From E44-bin32 sp034430595 (GTDB lineage Bacteria; Chloroflexota; Anaerolineae; Anaerolineales; E44-bin32), in assembly GCA_034430595.1 (NCBI GenBank), contig DAOUEL010000058.1:65946-129945 (forward strand): a stretch of 64,000 nt of DNA, written 5' to 3'. Shown here in pieces: positions 41,567 through 50,737 of this stretch. The notes under the pieces were generated by a model that was given only the letters and a program-made list of their open reading frames with translations, was not told the origin of the DNA and searched no databases. Positions within the stretch are counted from its first letter, which is position 1. Each line of letters starts with the position of its first letter. Both the position numbers and the translations under genes were made by a program.

Positions 41567-42787
41567 CTAATAAACAAATTCGCGAATGTCGTACCGGCTG
41601 ATGTGAGGTGTACCGCCTGAGGCATTGAAGGTTAATCCCAATTCGATCTGCTCTGCCTGAGAATGGCGTTCAACATCATCAAGGGGGTCTAACTCCGCCT
41701 GATAAGCAGGGAGGGTGTAACTCAGCCCCTCATTCTGCACAAGTTCAGAGAAATAGATTTGATCGTTCAAATCAAGTGACATCTCATTCAACACGCGAAT
41801 CGTATCGAGGATGTGACCTACGGCGTATGTTTTGCCACCCGCACCAAGCAGGATGATCACCCCGACGCCAATTCCTGCGGATTTCAGGGCGCGAATTGTA
41901 TGCAGACCGTTCTCAGCGTTTCCCGGCTTTTTCAGGAATTTAAGCAGCGGATCATGACCGCTTTCCAGGCCGATGTAAACACGTTCAAGCCCCTTTGACC
42001 TGAGTTGCAGATAGTCAGATTTGTCTTTCTTCTCACCGCTGAAGGCATCCTGGAAAGCAAAGATGCCCCCGAGTTCTTCGACATTGAAGACCGCATGAAC
42101 TGCATTGAAAAGCTTGAGCAGGCGCTCCTGAGGGACAACCAGGGCATTCGCATCGCCGAGGAAAATTGTCCGGCGAAGTGACAAACCACGTCCGAGGTAA
42201 TCGTGCACAGCCTCGCAGTGTGCGTGAAACTCCGATTCGGTTTTTATATGAAAGGGAAGATCCTTGTAGAAATCACAAAATGTACATTGGTTGTACGAGC
42301 ATCCTTCGGTAGCTTGAAGCAGCACAGCCTGGTACTGGTCAGGTGGTAGTATCCCAACTGGCTTGTAGATCGAATGGAACGTTGAGACATCTCCTGCAGA
42401 AGCAGCCATCGAATATGCTCTGATGCGCTCCAGGAGCTCACCTGCCTCTTTGTCGAGCGATGGCTTGAAAATGATCGTACCGGCTTTGTGATCCTGCCAC
42501 AGCATTGTCATGACATGCCGGGCATCTGTCTCAAGAGCCAGAGCTTCTGATTCGGATAGCCAGCGTCTCTGACGGTTCCCAGGCGGGTCAATCCATTTGG
42601 CCACAACGCGTCCGTTCAAACCGCGCTGATAGAAAGTATTTTCACGCATGACACTCCACAACCTGGCCGCGCGATCGAAGTTCATGACCTGTGGAGCGGG
42701 AGTTGTCTCCAACGTCAGGGATATCCTACTCTTCGTTGCGCTGAAAATCGTCGAGGTGTTCTGCCAGATCGTTGAGTAGATTGTCAT
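41567..42787 (-). CDS. Radical SAM protein with CX4CX2C motif
   Basis: The 406-residue protein binds a 4Fe-4S cluster through EGCSYNQCTFC (Cys163, Cys168, Cys171). The spacing CX4CX2C differs from the classical CX3CX2C but is seen in several radical SAM groups. The rest of the TIM barrel is recognisable (RTIFLGDANAL, VYIGLESGHDPLL, GIGVGVIILLGAGG). The reaction is unknown. The start is uncertain: ATG at 42787 or Met35 at 42685, neither with a strong ribosome site. It lies next to an interrupted nitroreductase on the same strand. Confidence 0.82.
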   Translation of the reverse strand: MTIYSTIWQNTSTIFSATKSRISLTLETTPAPQVMNFDRAARLWSVMRENTFYQRGLNGRVVAKWIDPPGNRQRRWLSESEALALETDARHVMTMLWQDHKAGTIIFKPSLDKEAGELLERIRAYSMAASAGDVSTFHSIYKPVGILPPDQYQAVLLQATEGCSYNQCTFCDFYKDLPFHIKTESEFHAHCEAVHDYLGRGLSLRRTIFLGDANALVVPQERLLKLFNAVHAVFNVEELGGIFAFQDAFSGEKKDKSDYLQLRSKGLERVYIGLESGHDPLLKFLKKPGNAENGLHTIRALKSAGIGVGVIILLGAGGKTYAVGHILDTIRVLNEMSLDLNDQIYFSELVQNEGLSYTLPAYQAELDPLDDVERHSQAEQIELGLTFNASGGTPHISRYDIREFVY

Positions 42788-42858
42788 AGGCCTTGAGCTT
42801 TCACGGTGGGTTCAACCGTCGTTCGCACATTCAACGTACCTTTTTCCGGGAACTTGAT

Positions 42859-43491
42859 TTAAGGGATCAGCTTCGCCGACCAACCGATGCAGAGAAGATA
42901 GAGCGGTTCCTGGGTTGGCGCCAGCCCAAAGATCATGGCAATTTGATCGTCATTAAATGCCCCGACCGGTACACCGCAAAGTCCACGCGCGCATGCCTGC
43001 AGAAGGAGATTCTGCGCGGCATGACCGGCTTCCAAGGCGATATATCAAGGGGAGCGATCAGGTCCATATCTACTTGAAGTTTTCAGAGGCTGGGAGGTCA
43101 ACAGGAACGAGCAAGCTGCGCGAACGATAAAGTCCTGGTTCAGTGCCGCCTCGGTAATCCGTCCTCGAAAATCTCCCTGCTGAACCACCAGGATTGAATG
43201 CCCTTCAGGATCATAACGGCCGAGAATTGTCCGGGTGGCGAGATATAGATCAAGAGGATACAGGGCTCCGGCGGATGGTACCGTTCGCAAGCCTTCTGGA
43301 TGTGTGATGCCCTGGGCTGCCCACAGCAGCTGCCCGAGGAGAGCAAGATCCAGGTCTTTCTCGATAAAATCCCGGCGTGTTCGCCGGTTGAGGATAGCAG
43401 ACTCCAGGCTGACACCGCTTGTTTTTTGTGGCTCTGGAAGCTGGATGATGTTGCTCAACTCGAAAACCTGCTTATTCGAACCCGTGTTCAA
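42859..43491 (-). pseudogene. SagB/nitroreductase-family gene interrupted by an in-frame TGA
   Basis: The first 148 codons encode a nitroreductase of the SagB/ThcOx type (ILNRRTRRDF, LLGQLLWAAQGIT, PSAGALYPLDLYL). A TGA at 43047-43045 ends that frame. The same frame continues without any shift through YIALEAGHAAQNLLLQA, GLCGVPVGAFNDDQIAMIF and EPLYLLCIG to a TAA at 42861-42859. These are the normal C-terminal FMN-binding blocks of the family. At the TGA position relatives commonly have Arg (PRY), and CGA to TGA is one transition. It is therefore probably a nonsense-mutated gene or a base-calling error. Recoding as selenocysteine is possible only because a tRNA-Sec exists. The start codon is a TTG. 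Confidence 0.8.
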
Positions 43492-43664
43492 TTCTAGCCT
43501 AAGCTCGACGATTGTGCCTGGGTCGGTTGGGTAACATTATCATTTGGTTTGACACGGGGTAAGCAATTGTGGGCTTTCACCGGTCTGTGGGGCGCGCTTG
43601 GATAGTTCGTTTGGATTTAAAGAAGCCTTAATGCCTGCTTAGGTCGGCAGGCGAATAGCTTGGA

Positions 43665-43670
43665 TATAAT
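43665..43670 (+). promoter_or_regulatory. Possible -10 element upstream of the SDR and pentose-phosphate genes
   Basis: A perfect TATAAT lies 110 bases before the SDR start. The -35 region is poor. The rest of the stretch 43492-43779 shows no other feature. Confidence 0.35.
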
Positions 43671-43779
43671 CTGATTGTATTCATAATTATCGGGTAGCCA
43701 GCAGACGCCAACGTCCTGATGCTTGAAGCTATTCTCATATGATGCAGGAAGGAATTGGCGGAACTCGAAGCGAGGGATG

Positions 43780-44496
43780 ATGTTCAATTTTGAGAACAAG
43801 GTGGCAGTTGTGACCGGGGCTGCTGGTAACCTGGGAGGGGCGTTAGCTCACGCACTGGATCAGGCCGGGGCAGTTCTTTCGCTAGTCGATCTCTACCCGG
43901 ACCGGCTGCGTGAAACCTGTGGGGACATCGGTGAATCGGATCGGCATTTACTGATTGGATCTATTGATCTCACCTCTGAGAGCTCTGTTGCAGGGGCAGT
44001 TGCGGAAACGATGCAGTCCTTCAAGCGCATCGACATGCTCTTCAACATTGCGGGCGGTTATCGTGCTGGGAATCCTGTCTCAAAGACTTCAATCGAGGAA
44101 TGGGATTTGATGCTCAATTTGAACGCCCGCTCTGTTTTTCTCGCCTCACGCGCTGTGTTACCCCAAATGCTCAAGCGTGGTTCAGGTCACATCGTAAATA
44201 TTGGGGCGCGGCCTGGCCTGGGAGGAGTCGCAAACGCCGCCGCATACTCCGCGGCGAAGTCAGCTGTTTTGAGGTTGACGGAAAGCATGTCGGCTGAAGT
44301 TAAACACCAAGGAATCCATGTCAATGCAGTTATTCCCGGCAGACTCGATACGCCTGAGAACCGGGATGCTGCGCCGGACGTGAATACCTCGGATTGGGTT
44401 AGCCTTGGGGCTCTATGCGATGTGATCATGTTCCTGGCTTCAGAGGGTGCCCGGGCTGTTCACGGAGCGGTGGTTCCGGTTTATGGAACGGGATAA
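43780..44496 (+). CDS. Short-chain dehydrogenase/reductase
   Basis: The 238-residue protein has TGAAGNLG at the cofactor site, the NIAGG block and the active-site YSAAK. The serine position reads NIGARPG, a variant seen in one SDR subgroup whose members also share AVIPGRLDTPENR at the C-terminal side. The substrate is unknown. Two consecutive ATGs (43777 and 43780) follow GAGGG; the second has better spacing. It lies 50 bases before tal-pgi and may be cotranscribed with it. Confidence 0.88.
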   Translation: MFNFENKVAVVTGAAGNLGGALAHALDQAGAVLSLVDLYPDRLRETCGDIGESDRHLLIGSIDLTSESSVAGAVAETMQSFKRIDMLFNIAGGYRAGNPVSKTSIEEWDLMLNLNARSVFLASRAVLPQMLKRGSGHIVNIGARPGLGGVANAAAYSAAKSAVLRLTESMSAEVKHQGIHVNAVIPGRLDTPENRDAAPDVNTSDWVSLGALCDVIMFLASEGARAVHGAVVPVYGTG

Positions 44497-44546
44497 AAGC
44501 TCATCCCTCGAGCTATCCTCCTGAGAACTTTCGAAAGGACGAATTG

Positions 44547-47351
44547 TTGTTAAACATACTGGAAAGCTTACAGAAGCGTGGGCAGTCGATCTGGTATGAC
44601 AACATCCAGAGAATGCTGATAAAAAATGGCGGGTTAGCAGAGCTCGTTGATCAGGGGGTCCTGGGTCTGACCTCGAACCCATCCATTTTCGAACATGCAA
44701 TTGCAGGAAGTGATGATTACGATTTGTCACTTTTACGAACCGCCTTGAAAGGTCAGTCCCCGCAGCAAATTTATGAGGCGCTTGTATTAGAGGATATTCA
44801 TGACGCAGCGGACATCCTGCGCCCTGTATATGACCGGTCCCGAGGACTTGATGGCTTTGTAAGCCTCGAGGTCGCTCCTACCCTGGCGCATGATACGCAG
44901 GGAACGATCCGCGAGGCAAAACATCTTTTCGCTGCCGTTGGGGTACCGAATCTAATGATAAAGGTGCCCGCGACGGAAGAAGGTATCCCGGCGATTGCCG
45001 CCCTGATCGGCCAGGGGATCAACGTCAATGTCACCCTGATCTTCAGTCTGCCGAACTACCGCCAGGTAGCCAACGCCTACATGGATGGACTGGAGGAATT
45101 GATTGCCGATGGCGGTGAACCGGAAAGCGTGGCATCGGTAGCCTCATTTTTCGTCAGCCGCGTCGATACCGCCGTTGACCACATCCTCGATCAGAAGGGG
45201 TTGGATCAACTGCGAGGAAAAGCTGGTATCGCAAACTCAAAGCTTGCATATCAGGCATTCCGAGAGATATTTTCGGGTGATCGGTGGAAAAAGCTTGCGG
45301 CGCTCGGTGCAAAACCTCAAAGACCCCTTTGGGCAAGTACCTCCACGAAAAATCCGCGTTATCCGGACACGATGTACGTGGATGGTCTCATCGGTCCTGA
45401 AACCGTAAATACCGTCCCGCCTGCTACCCTGAATAAATTCATTGATCATGGTGAGGTTGCTGAAACATTGACGGCTGATCTTGACCAGGCAAAGGCCGTG
45501 ATGAACGGGCTTGAAAAAGCCGGGGTTGAGATGGCCGATGTGACTCGCGATCTGCAGCAGGAGGGTGTGAAAGCCTTCACCGCATCCTATGAAGAACTGC
45601 TTGCTGCAATTGATGCGAAATCGCGCCAACTGATGCGGTTCCGAAGTGGGATCCGGCTCGAAGCCGGAGATGCGATTGAGAAGGTGGAACAAGCGCTTAG
45701 AACCTTCGAGTCCGACTCTTTACTGCGCCGTATCTGGGGGCATGACTATACTATCTGGAACCCTGAGCCCAAGGAAATCACCAATCGATTAGGTTGGCTG
45801 GACCTGCCAAATCAAATGCGCGCTGAGCTGCCGCGGCTGCGTCAATTCGCAGACCGGGCGCGTAAGGATGGGTTTACACATGCCATCCTGCTTGGGATGG
45901 GTGGTTCGAGTCTGGCGCCTGATGTCTTTCTGCGGACCTTCGGGATTGCTCCCGGATTTCTCCAATTGATAGTTCTCGATAGTACTCATCCCGATGAAAT
46001 TCAGAAGGTAATCGATGAGACTCCCTTCGAACACTCTCTCTTCATTGTCTCCACAAAGTCCGGATCGACCGTCGAGACGCTCTCGCTGTTTCGAACGATG
46101 TTCAATCGTGTTCAGGAGCTGGTAGGGAAAGAGGCGGCAGGATCGCACTTCATCGGCGTGACGGACCCTGGCAGCCCGCTCGAGACAATTGCTCGAGACC
46201 TCGACTTTCGCGATTTATTCTTGAACGACCCAAATATCGGTGGACGGTACTCGGCCTTATCGTTTTTCGGGCTGGTGCCTGCTGCGTTAATTGGTCTGGA
46301 TCTCGAACAGCTGCTTTCCAGAGCGAGATCGGCGGAAACAGCCTGTGACCCAGAGCTGCCAGTGACTGGAAACCCGGCGGCTCGACTCGGCGCTCTGATG
46401 GGTGAGCTAGCCCTGGGCGGCAGGGATAAACTGACCTTGGTTATTGGACGCTCCCTGGAAAGCTTCGCGGACTGGCTGGAGCAGCTGCTTGCTGAGAGCA
46501 CCGGGAAGGATGGCAAAGGCATCTTGCCGGTTGCAGGAGAGGCGTTGTTGCCCCCCGATAGGTACCGCCAGGATCGATTGTTCGTGTGGATCCATACACC
46601 AGGCGATTTGGAGCACGCTTCAGAGATGGAACTTTTGCGAGCCAGCGGCCAGCCCATTGTTGAGATATTCTTCGAGGATACCTATGACCTGAGCGCTATG
46701 ATGTTTACTTGGGAGCTGGCAACTGCGATCGCCGGTGAACGGCTGGGCATCAATCCCTTCAACCAGCCGAACGTCGAATCGGCGAAAGCCAGGGCCCGTG
46801 AGATGGTCGCGGCCTATGAGAAATCCGGGAAACTACCTGAAGAAACACCGGTCGTCGAGTTTGATGGGGTGGAAATATTTGCAGCCGAATCTATCGTCAG
46901 CAATATTGCGCACGAGAAATCGATCGTGGCAGTGGTTGAGGCATTCCTGGCTGAGGCCGCAGACGACGCGTATGTCTCGCTCCAGGCTTATCTGCAGCCA
47001 ACGGAGAGAACCCGGCAGGCATTGCAGGCGCTTCGAACTGCCATCCAGGAACGAACTCGCCGGGCTGTAACGCTGGGCTTTGGGCCGCGCTTTCTCCATT
47101 CAACCGGTCAGCTTCACAAGGGTGATGCGGGTCACGGGATGTTTATTCAAATATCAGGCGATAAGTTGACAGACATCGCGATACCCGAAGAAGCTGGCTC
47201 AGATGAAAGCCGGATAACCTTCGGGATCTTAATCGAAGCACAGGTGAGGGGTGACTGGCAGGCGCTTCAGGAAGCTAACCGGGCAGTCCTGCGGTTGGAT
47301 TTGAAGCAACCGGTTGACGAACGATTGAAACGACTAGCCGAATCGTTTTAA
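44547..47351 (+). CDS. Bifunctional transaldolase / glucose-6-phosphate isomerase
   Basis: The 934-residue fusion has an N-terminal transaldolase domain (GLTSNPSIF, then the Schiff-base lysine in MIKVPATEEG) and a C-terminal phosphoglucose isomerase domain beginning near residue 370 (ILLGMGGSSLAPDVF, VSTKSGSTVETLSLF). The fusion joins the non-oxidative pentose-phosphate pathway to the first step of glycolysis. The start is one of two adjacent TTG codons (44544, 44547) with AAGGA just upstream; no ATG fits. It is followed by rpiA, gnd and zwf on the same strand. Confidence 0.93.
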   Translation: MLNILESLQKRGQSIWYDNIQRMLIKNGGLAELVDQGVLGLTSNPSIFEHAIAGSDDYDLSLLRTALKGQSPQQIYEALVLEDIHDAADILRPVYDRSRGLDGFVSLEVAPTLAHDTQGTIREAKHLFAAVGVPNLMIKVPATEEGIPAIAALIGQGINVNVTLIFSLPNYRQVANAYMDGLEELIADGGEPESVASVASFFVSRVDTAVDHILDQKGLDQLRGKAGIANSKLAYQAFREIFSGDRWKKLAALGAKPQRPLWASTSTKNPRYPDTMYVDGLIGPETVNTVPPATLNKFIDHGEVAETLTADLDQAKAVMNGLEKAGVEMADVTRDLQQEGVKAFTASYEELLAAIDAKSRQLMRFRSGIRLEAGDAIEKVEQALRTFESDSLLRRIWGHDYTIWNPEPKEITNRLGWLDLPNQMRAELPRLRQFADRARKDGFTHAILLGMGGSSLAPDVFLRTFGIAPGFLQLIVLDSTHPDEIQKVIDETPFEHSLFIVSTKSGSTVETLSLFRTMFNRVQELVGKEAAGSHFIGVTDPGSPLETIARDLDFRDLFLNDPNIGGRYSALSFFGLVPAALIGLDLEQLLSRARSAETACDPELPVTGNPAARLGALMGELALGGRDKLTLVIGRSLESFADWLEQLLAESTGKDGKGILPVAGEALLPPDRYRQDRLFVWIHTPGDLEHASEMELLRASGQPIVEIFFEDTYDLSAMMFTWELATAIAGERLGINPFNQPNVESAKARAREMVAAYEKSGKLPEETPVVEFDGVEIFAAESIVSNIAHEKSIVAVVEAFLAEAADDAYVSLQAYLQPTERTRQALQALRTAIQERTRRAVTLGFGPRFLHSTGQLHKGDAGHGMFIQISGDKLTDIAIPEEAGSDESRITFGILIEAQVRGDWQALQEANRAVLRLDLKQPVDERLKRLAESF

Positions 47352-47458
47352 TCCATCCATCAGGGATCGACACAAGGGATCAATGCAAAAGGAACGAGAA
47401 TGGGAATTGGGAAAAAGCGCCCCGTATCTTTGCGCATAGCCAACAGGAATGGATATTG

Positions 47459-48169
47459 ATGGACGAGGCACCTAGTTCAAAGACGATCGCGCGTTGGAAG
47501 CGCCAAGCTGGCGAGTACGCCGTTCAGTTTGTCAGGAGCGGTATGGTTGTGGGTCTCGGGTATGGAAGCACGGCGATCCACGCACTGCGGCTTATTGGCA
47601 GCCAGATACGTGCTGGCAAGCTCGAGAACATCCTCGCAGTTCCAACCTCAGTTTCGATTGCCAGGGAAGCGGAGGAAGAAGGGATCCCACTGACGACGCT
47701 CGAGGCCCATCCAGAAATTGATCTCACGATCGATGGTGCAGATGAAGTCGATCCGCAGTTCAACCTGATTAAGGGGGGAGGCGGGGCACTCCTGCGTGAG
47801 AAAATCGTTGCGCAATCAACCCGTAGGGAAGTTATCGTCGTTGATGGGACCAAGCTTTCCCCACGCCTAGGAACACGCTTTCCCCTGCCGGTCGAGGTAT
47901 TACCTTTCGGCTGGAGCACCCAGAAAGGCTACCTTGAAAGTATGGGGGCGTTGGTAGAACGTAGAGTGGGCCAGTGGGGAGAGCCCTACACAACCGACGC
48001 GGGCAACTTCATCCTTGATTGTAGATTCGGACCGATCGAAAATCCCGCCTCTCTTGCCGCTACCCTGGACGCCCGTGCAGGGATCGTTGTGCACGGGCTG
48101 TTTCTTGGGTTGACACATGACCTGGTCGTTGCCGATCGTGAGGGAGTTAGGCATCATACAGCGACCTGA
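47459..48169 (+). CDS. rpiA: Ribose-5-phosphate isomerase A
   Basis: The 236-residue enzyme interconverts ribulose-5-phosphate and ribose-5-phosphate. GLGYGSTAIHAL, TIDGADEVDP and KGGGGALLREK are the phosphate and active-site loops. ATG at 47459 was preferred over the adjacent TTG; AGGAA is upstream. It follows tal-pgi by 107 bases and precedes gnd by 21. Confidence 0.95.
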   Translation: MDEAPSSKTIARWKRQAGEYAVQFVRSGMVVGLGYGSTAIHALRLIGSQIRAGKLENILAVPTSVSIAREAEEEGIPLTTLEAHPEIDLTIDGADEVDPQFNLIKGGGGALLREKIVAQSTRREVIVVDGTKLSPRLGTRFPLPVEVLPFGWSTQKGYLESMGALVERRVGQWGEPYTTDAGNFILDCRFGPIENPASLAATLDARAGIVVHGLFLGLTHDLVVADREGVRHHTAT

Positions 48170-48190
48170 AGGAATACAGGAGCAAAAGCA

Positions 48191-49114
48191 ATGGAAATTG
48201 GAATGGTTGGCCTGGGTAAGATGGGTGCGAACATGAGCAAGCGCTTGCTTGTCAATGGGCACTCAGTTGTCGTCTACGATCGTAACGAGCCTAAGGTGCA
48301 CAGCCTGGAAGGAGAGGGGGCTAGTGGAGCGCACTCCCTTGAGGAACTGGTTGGGAAACTCGATGAACCCAGAGTCCTCTGGATCATGGTGCCTTCCGGC
48401 GATGCAACCGAGACGACAGTCATAGCGCTCTCCTCCCTGCTGTCAGCCGGCGATATCCTGATCGACGGGGGAAACAGCAATTACAAGGATACACTGCGCC
48501 GGGGCGATATGCTTGAAGAGAAAGGGATCCATTATGTTGATGTTGGCACGAGTGGGGGAATTTGGGGCTTGAAGGAAGGCTATTCAATGATGGTCGGTGG
48601 CGACCAGGAAGCCGTCGAACGCGTTACACCGGCGCTGAAATCACTTGCGCCGGGTCCGGATAAGGGGTGGGGGCATGTAGGCCCGCGCGGTTCAGGGCAT
48701 TTTGTGAAAATGGTTCACAATGGAATCGAATACGGAATCATGCAAGCCTACGCTGAAGGCTTCGAGATCCTCGACGCAAAAAAGGAATTCAAGCTTGATC
48801 TGCATCAAATTGCTGAGATCTGGCGCTACGGATCCGTGATCCGCTCCTGGCTGCTCGACCTGACCTCAGATGCACTTGAGGACCGGGTGGCGTTGAATGA
48901 GATCAAGGGCTGGGTGCATGACAGCGGCGAAGGCCGATGGACGGTGAAAGAGGCAATCGATCTCGCTGTTCCGACGCCGGTCATTTCACTTGCGCTTTAT
49001 ATGCGCTTTGTCAGCCGGCAGGAAGACAGTCTGGCCGCAAAACTTCTCGCTGCGATGAGAAATGAGTTTGGGGGTCATGCTGTCAAGAAGGAAGATGAAG
49101 AAGAGCCCTCTTGA
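48191..49114 (+). CDS. gnd: 6-phosphogluconate dehydrogenase, decarboxylating (short form)
   Basis: The 307-residue form corresponds to the shorter GntZ/YqeC-type 6-phosphogluconate dehydrogenases. GLGKMG (7-12) is the dinucleotide loop, GTSGGIWG the substrate block, and KMVHNGIEYG the catalytic lysine region. It produces ribulose-5-phosphate, CO2 and NAD(P)H. GGAG lies nine bases before the ATG. The coenzyme (NAD or NADP) cannot be fixed by inspection. Confidence 0.93.
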   Translation: MEIGMVGLGKMGANMSKRLLVNGHSVVVYDRNEPKVHSLEGEGASGAHSLEELVGKLDEPRVLWIMVPSGDATETTVIALSSLLSAGDILIDGGNSNYKDTLRRGDMLEEKGIHYVDVGTSGGIWGLKEGYSMMVGGDQEAVERVTPALKSLAPGPDKGWGHVGPRGSGHFVKMVHNGIEYGIMQAYAEGFEILDAKKEFKLDLHQIAEIWRYGSVIRSWLLDLTSDALEDRVALNEIKGWVHDSGEGRWTVKEAIDLAVPTPVISLALYMRFVSRQEDSLAAKLLAAMRNEFGGHAVKKEDEEEPS

Positions 49115-49148
49115 GTCAGTGCACCGTCTTCATCAGATAGGAGTAACT

Positions 49149-50624
49149 ATGTCCGGGCTGGAGCAGCAAGAACTGCCGATCAGCATCATCATCTTCGGTG
49201 CGTCCGGTGATCTCACGCATCGGAAGCTAGTCCCGGCGATCTTCAACCAATACCGGAAGGAAAAAATTCCACACGAGCTGAACATCGTCGGCGTATCCAG
49301 GACACCGATGTCGCATGAGCAGTTCAGGGGGGAGATGTACTCGGGTACACTTGAATTGGCGAAGATGGAATGTGAGAAACAAGAGTGGGATGATTTCGCA
49401 GGCCACCTCTGGTATTTGCCCGGTGATGCAAAAAAGAATGAAGATTATCTAGCTCTGGATGAATTCCTAAAGGAACTAGAAAGTGGTCCGTCGAATCGTC
49501 TGTATTATCTGGCGACCGCTCCCGGTCTTTTTTCAGTTATCGTTGACGAGTTAGGTTCGAGTGGATTAGCAAGATCGGATGAAGGCTGGCGCAGGGTGGT
49601 GGTTGAGAAACCATTTGGCCATGATCTCAAGAGTGCGATCGAATTGAATGCCGCCCTGCACAGAGTTTTTCAGGAAGACCAGATCTACCGCATCGATCAT
49701 TACCTGGGCAAGGAGACTGCCCAGAACATCCTTTATTTCAGGTTCTTGAACACGATTTTCGAACCGGTCTGGAATCGTAACTATATCAGTCACGTCCAGA
49801 TCACAGTTACCGAGGAGGTAGATGTCGGCCACCGGGCTGGCTATTATGATCAAGCTGGTGTGGTGAAGGATATGTTTCAGAATCACCTGCTCCAGCTTAT
49901 TACCCTGGTCGCCATGGAGCCGCCCTACAGCTTCAACGCCGACGCCGTCCGAAACGAGAAGGTCAAAGTCCTGAAGGCGGTCCGGCCGATCGATGCGATG
50001 GACACAGTCCGTGGTCAGTATGAGGGTTACCGCGACCTGGAGGATGTGCCGAGCGATTCACAAACGCCAACCTTTGCAGCAATGAAGCTGCACCTGGATA
50101 ACTGGCGCTGGCAGGGTGTTCCATTCTACCTGCGGTCTGGCAAAGCATTGCATACCAAGACCAGTGAAATCGTGATTGAATTCAAGCCACCTCCGCACGT
50201 CATGTTCCCCCTGCCGGAAGATTATCCGATGACACCCAACTTCCTATCGCTCTGCATCCAGCCGGATGAAGGTATTCACCTGCGTTTTGAAACGAAGGTG
50301 CCTGATACGCAGCAAGAGACACGGTCGGTCGATATGGATTTTCATTATCGTGATTCATTCGCCGGCAAACGGTTGCCAGACGCCTATGAGAGACTGTTGG
50401 TCGACGCGATGATGGGGGATGCATCCCTCTTTACCCGCAGCGATGAGATTGAGGAAGCCTGGCGGATCATTGATCCGATTCTGCAAACCTGGGATGAGCA
50501 CCCGGATGCACCACAACTTCAATCCTATCCGGTTGGGAGCTGGGGGCCGGAAGAAGCGGATACATTCATCGCCAGGGCCGGGTTGGTCTGGCGCTTAGGG
50601 TGCAGCGAGCCGACTCAACCTTGA
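49149..50624 (+). CDS. zwf: Glucose-6-phosphate 1-dehydrogenase
   Basis: The 491-residue enzyme starts the oxidative pentose-phosphate pathway. FGASGDLTHRKL (16-27) binds NADP and RIDHYLGKE (181-189) holds the catalytic histidine and lysine. TAGGAG lies five bases before the ATG at 49149; an open frame upstream overlaps gnd but lacks a ribosome site. It is the last gene of the sugar-phosphate cluster. Confidence 0.96.
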   Translation: MSGLEQQELPISIIIFGASGDLTHRKLVPAIFNQYRKEKIPHELNIVGVSRTPMSHEQFRGEMYSGTLELAKMECEKQEWDDFAGHLWYLPGDAKKNEDYLALDEFLKELESGPSNRLYYLATAPGLFSVIVDELGSSGLARSDEGWRRVVVEKPFGHDLKSAIELNAALHRVFQEDQIYRIDHYLGKETAQNILYFRFLNTIFEPVWNRNYISHVQITVTEEVDVGHRAGYYDQAGVVKDMFQNHLLQLITLVAMEPPYSFNADAVRNEKVKVLKAVRPIDAMDTVRGQYEGYRDLEDVPSDSQTPTFAAMKLHLDNWRWQGVPFYLRSGKALHTKTSEIVIEFKPPPHVMFPLPEDYPMTPNFLSLCIQPDEGIHLRFETKVPDTQQETRSVDMDFHYRDSFAGKRLPDAYERLLVDAMMGDASLFTRSDEIEEAWRIIDPILQTWDEHPDAPQLQSYPVGSWGPEEADTFIARAGLVWRLGCSEPTQP

Positions 50625-50737
50625 ATTTTATCGCCTTCGATTGACTCGCACGGCGGTTTCGATGGTGGTGTCGGACAACCAGGATGCCGGGCAAACCGAT
50701 GTCGGATCGGTATTAGAACTAACTCAACGGGGGATTA

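Noticed and set aside
42859..43047. Selenoprotein reading of the interrupted nitroreductase
   Set aside because: The TGA falls where relatives usually have Arg and not Cys, and no clear hairpin follows it. It was kept as a possible alternative, not as the call.
50695..50711. Six-base inverted repeat ACCGAT/ATCGGT after zwf
   Set aside because: The stem is short and no T tract follows, so it is too weak to call a terminator.
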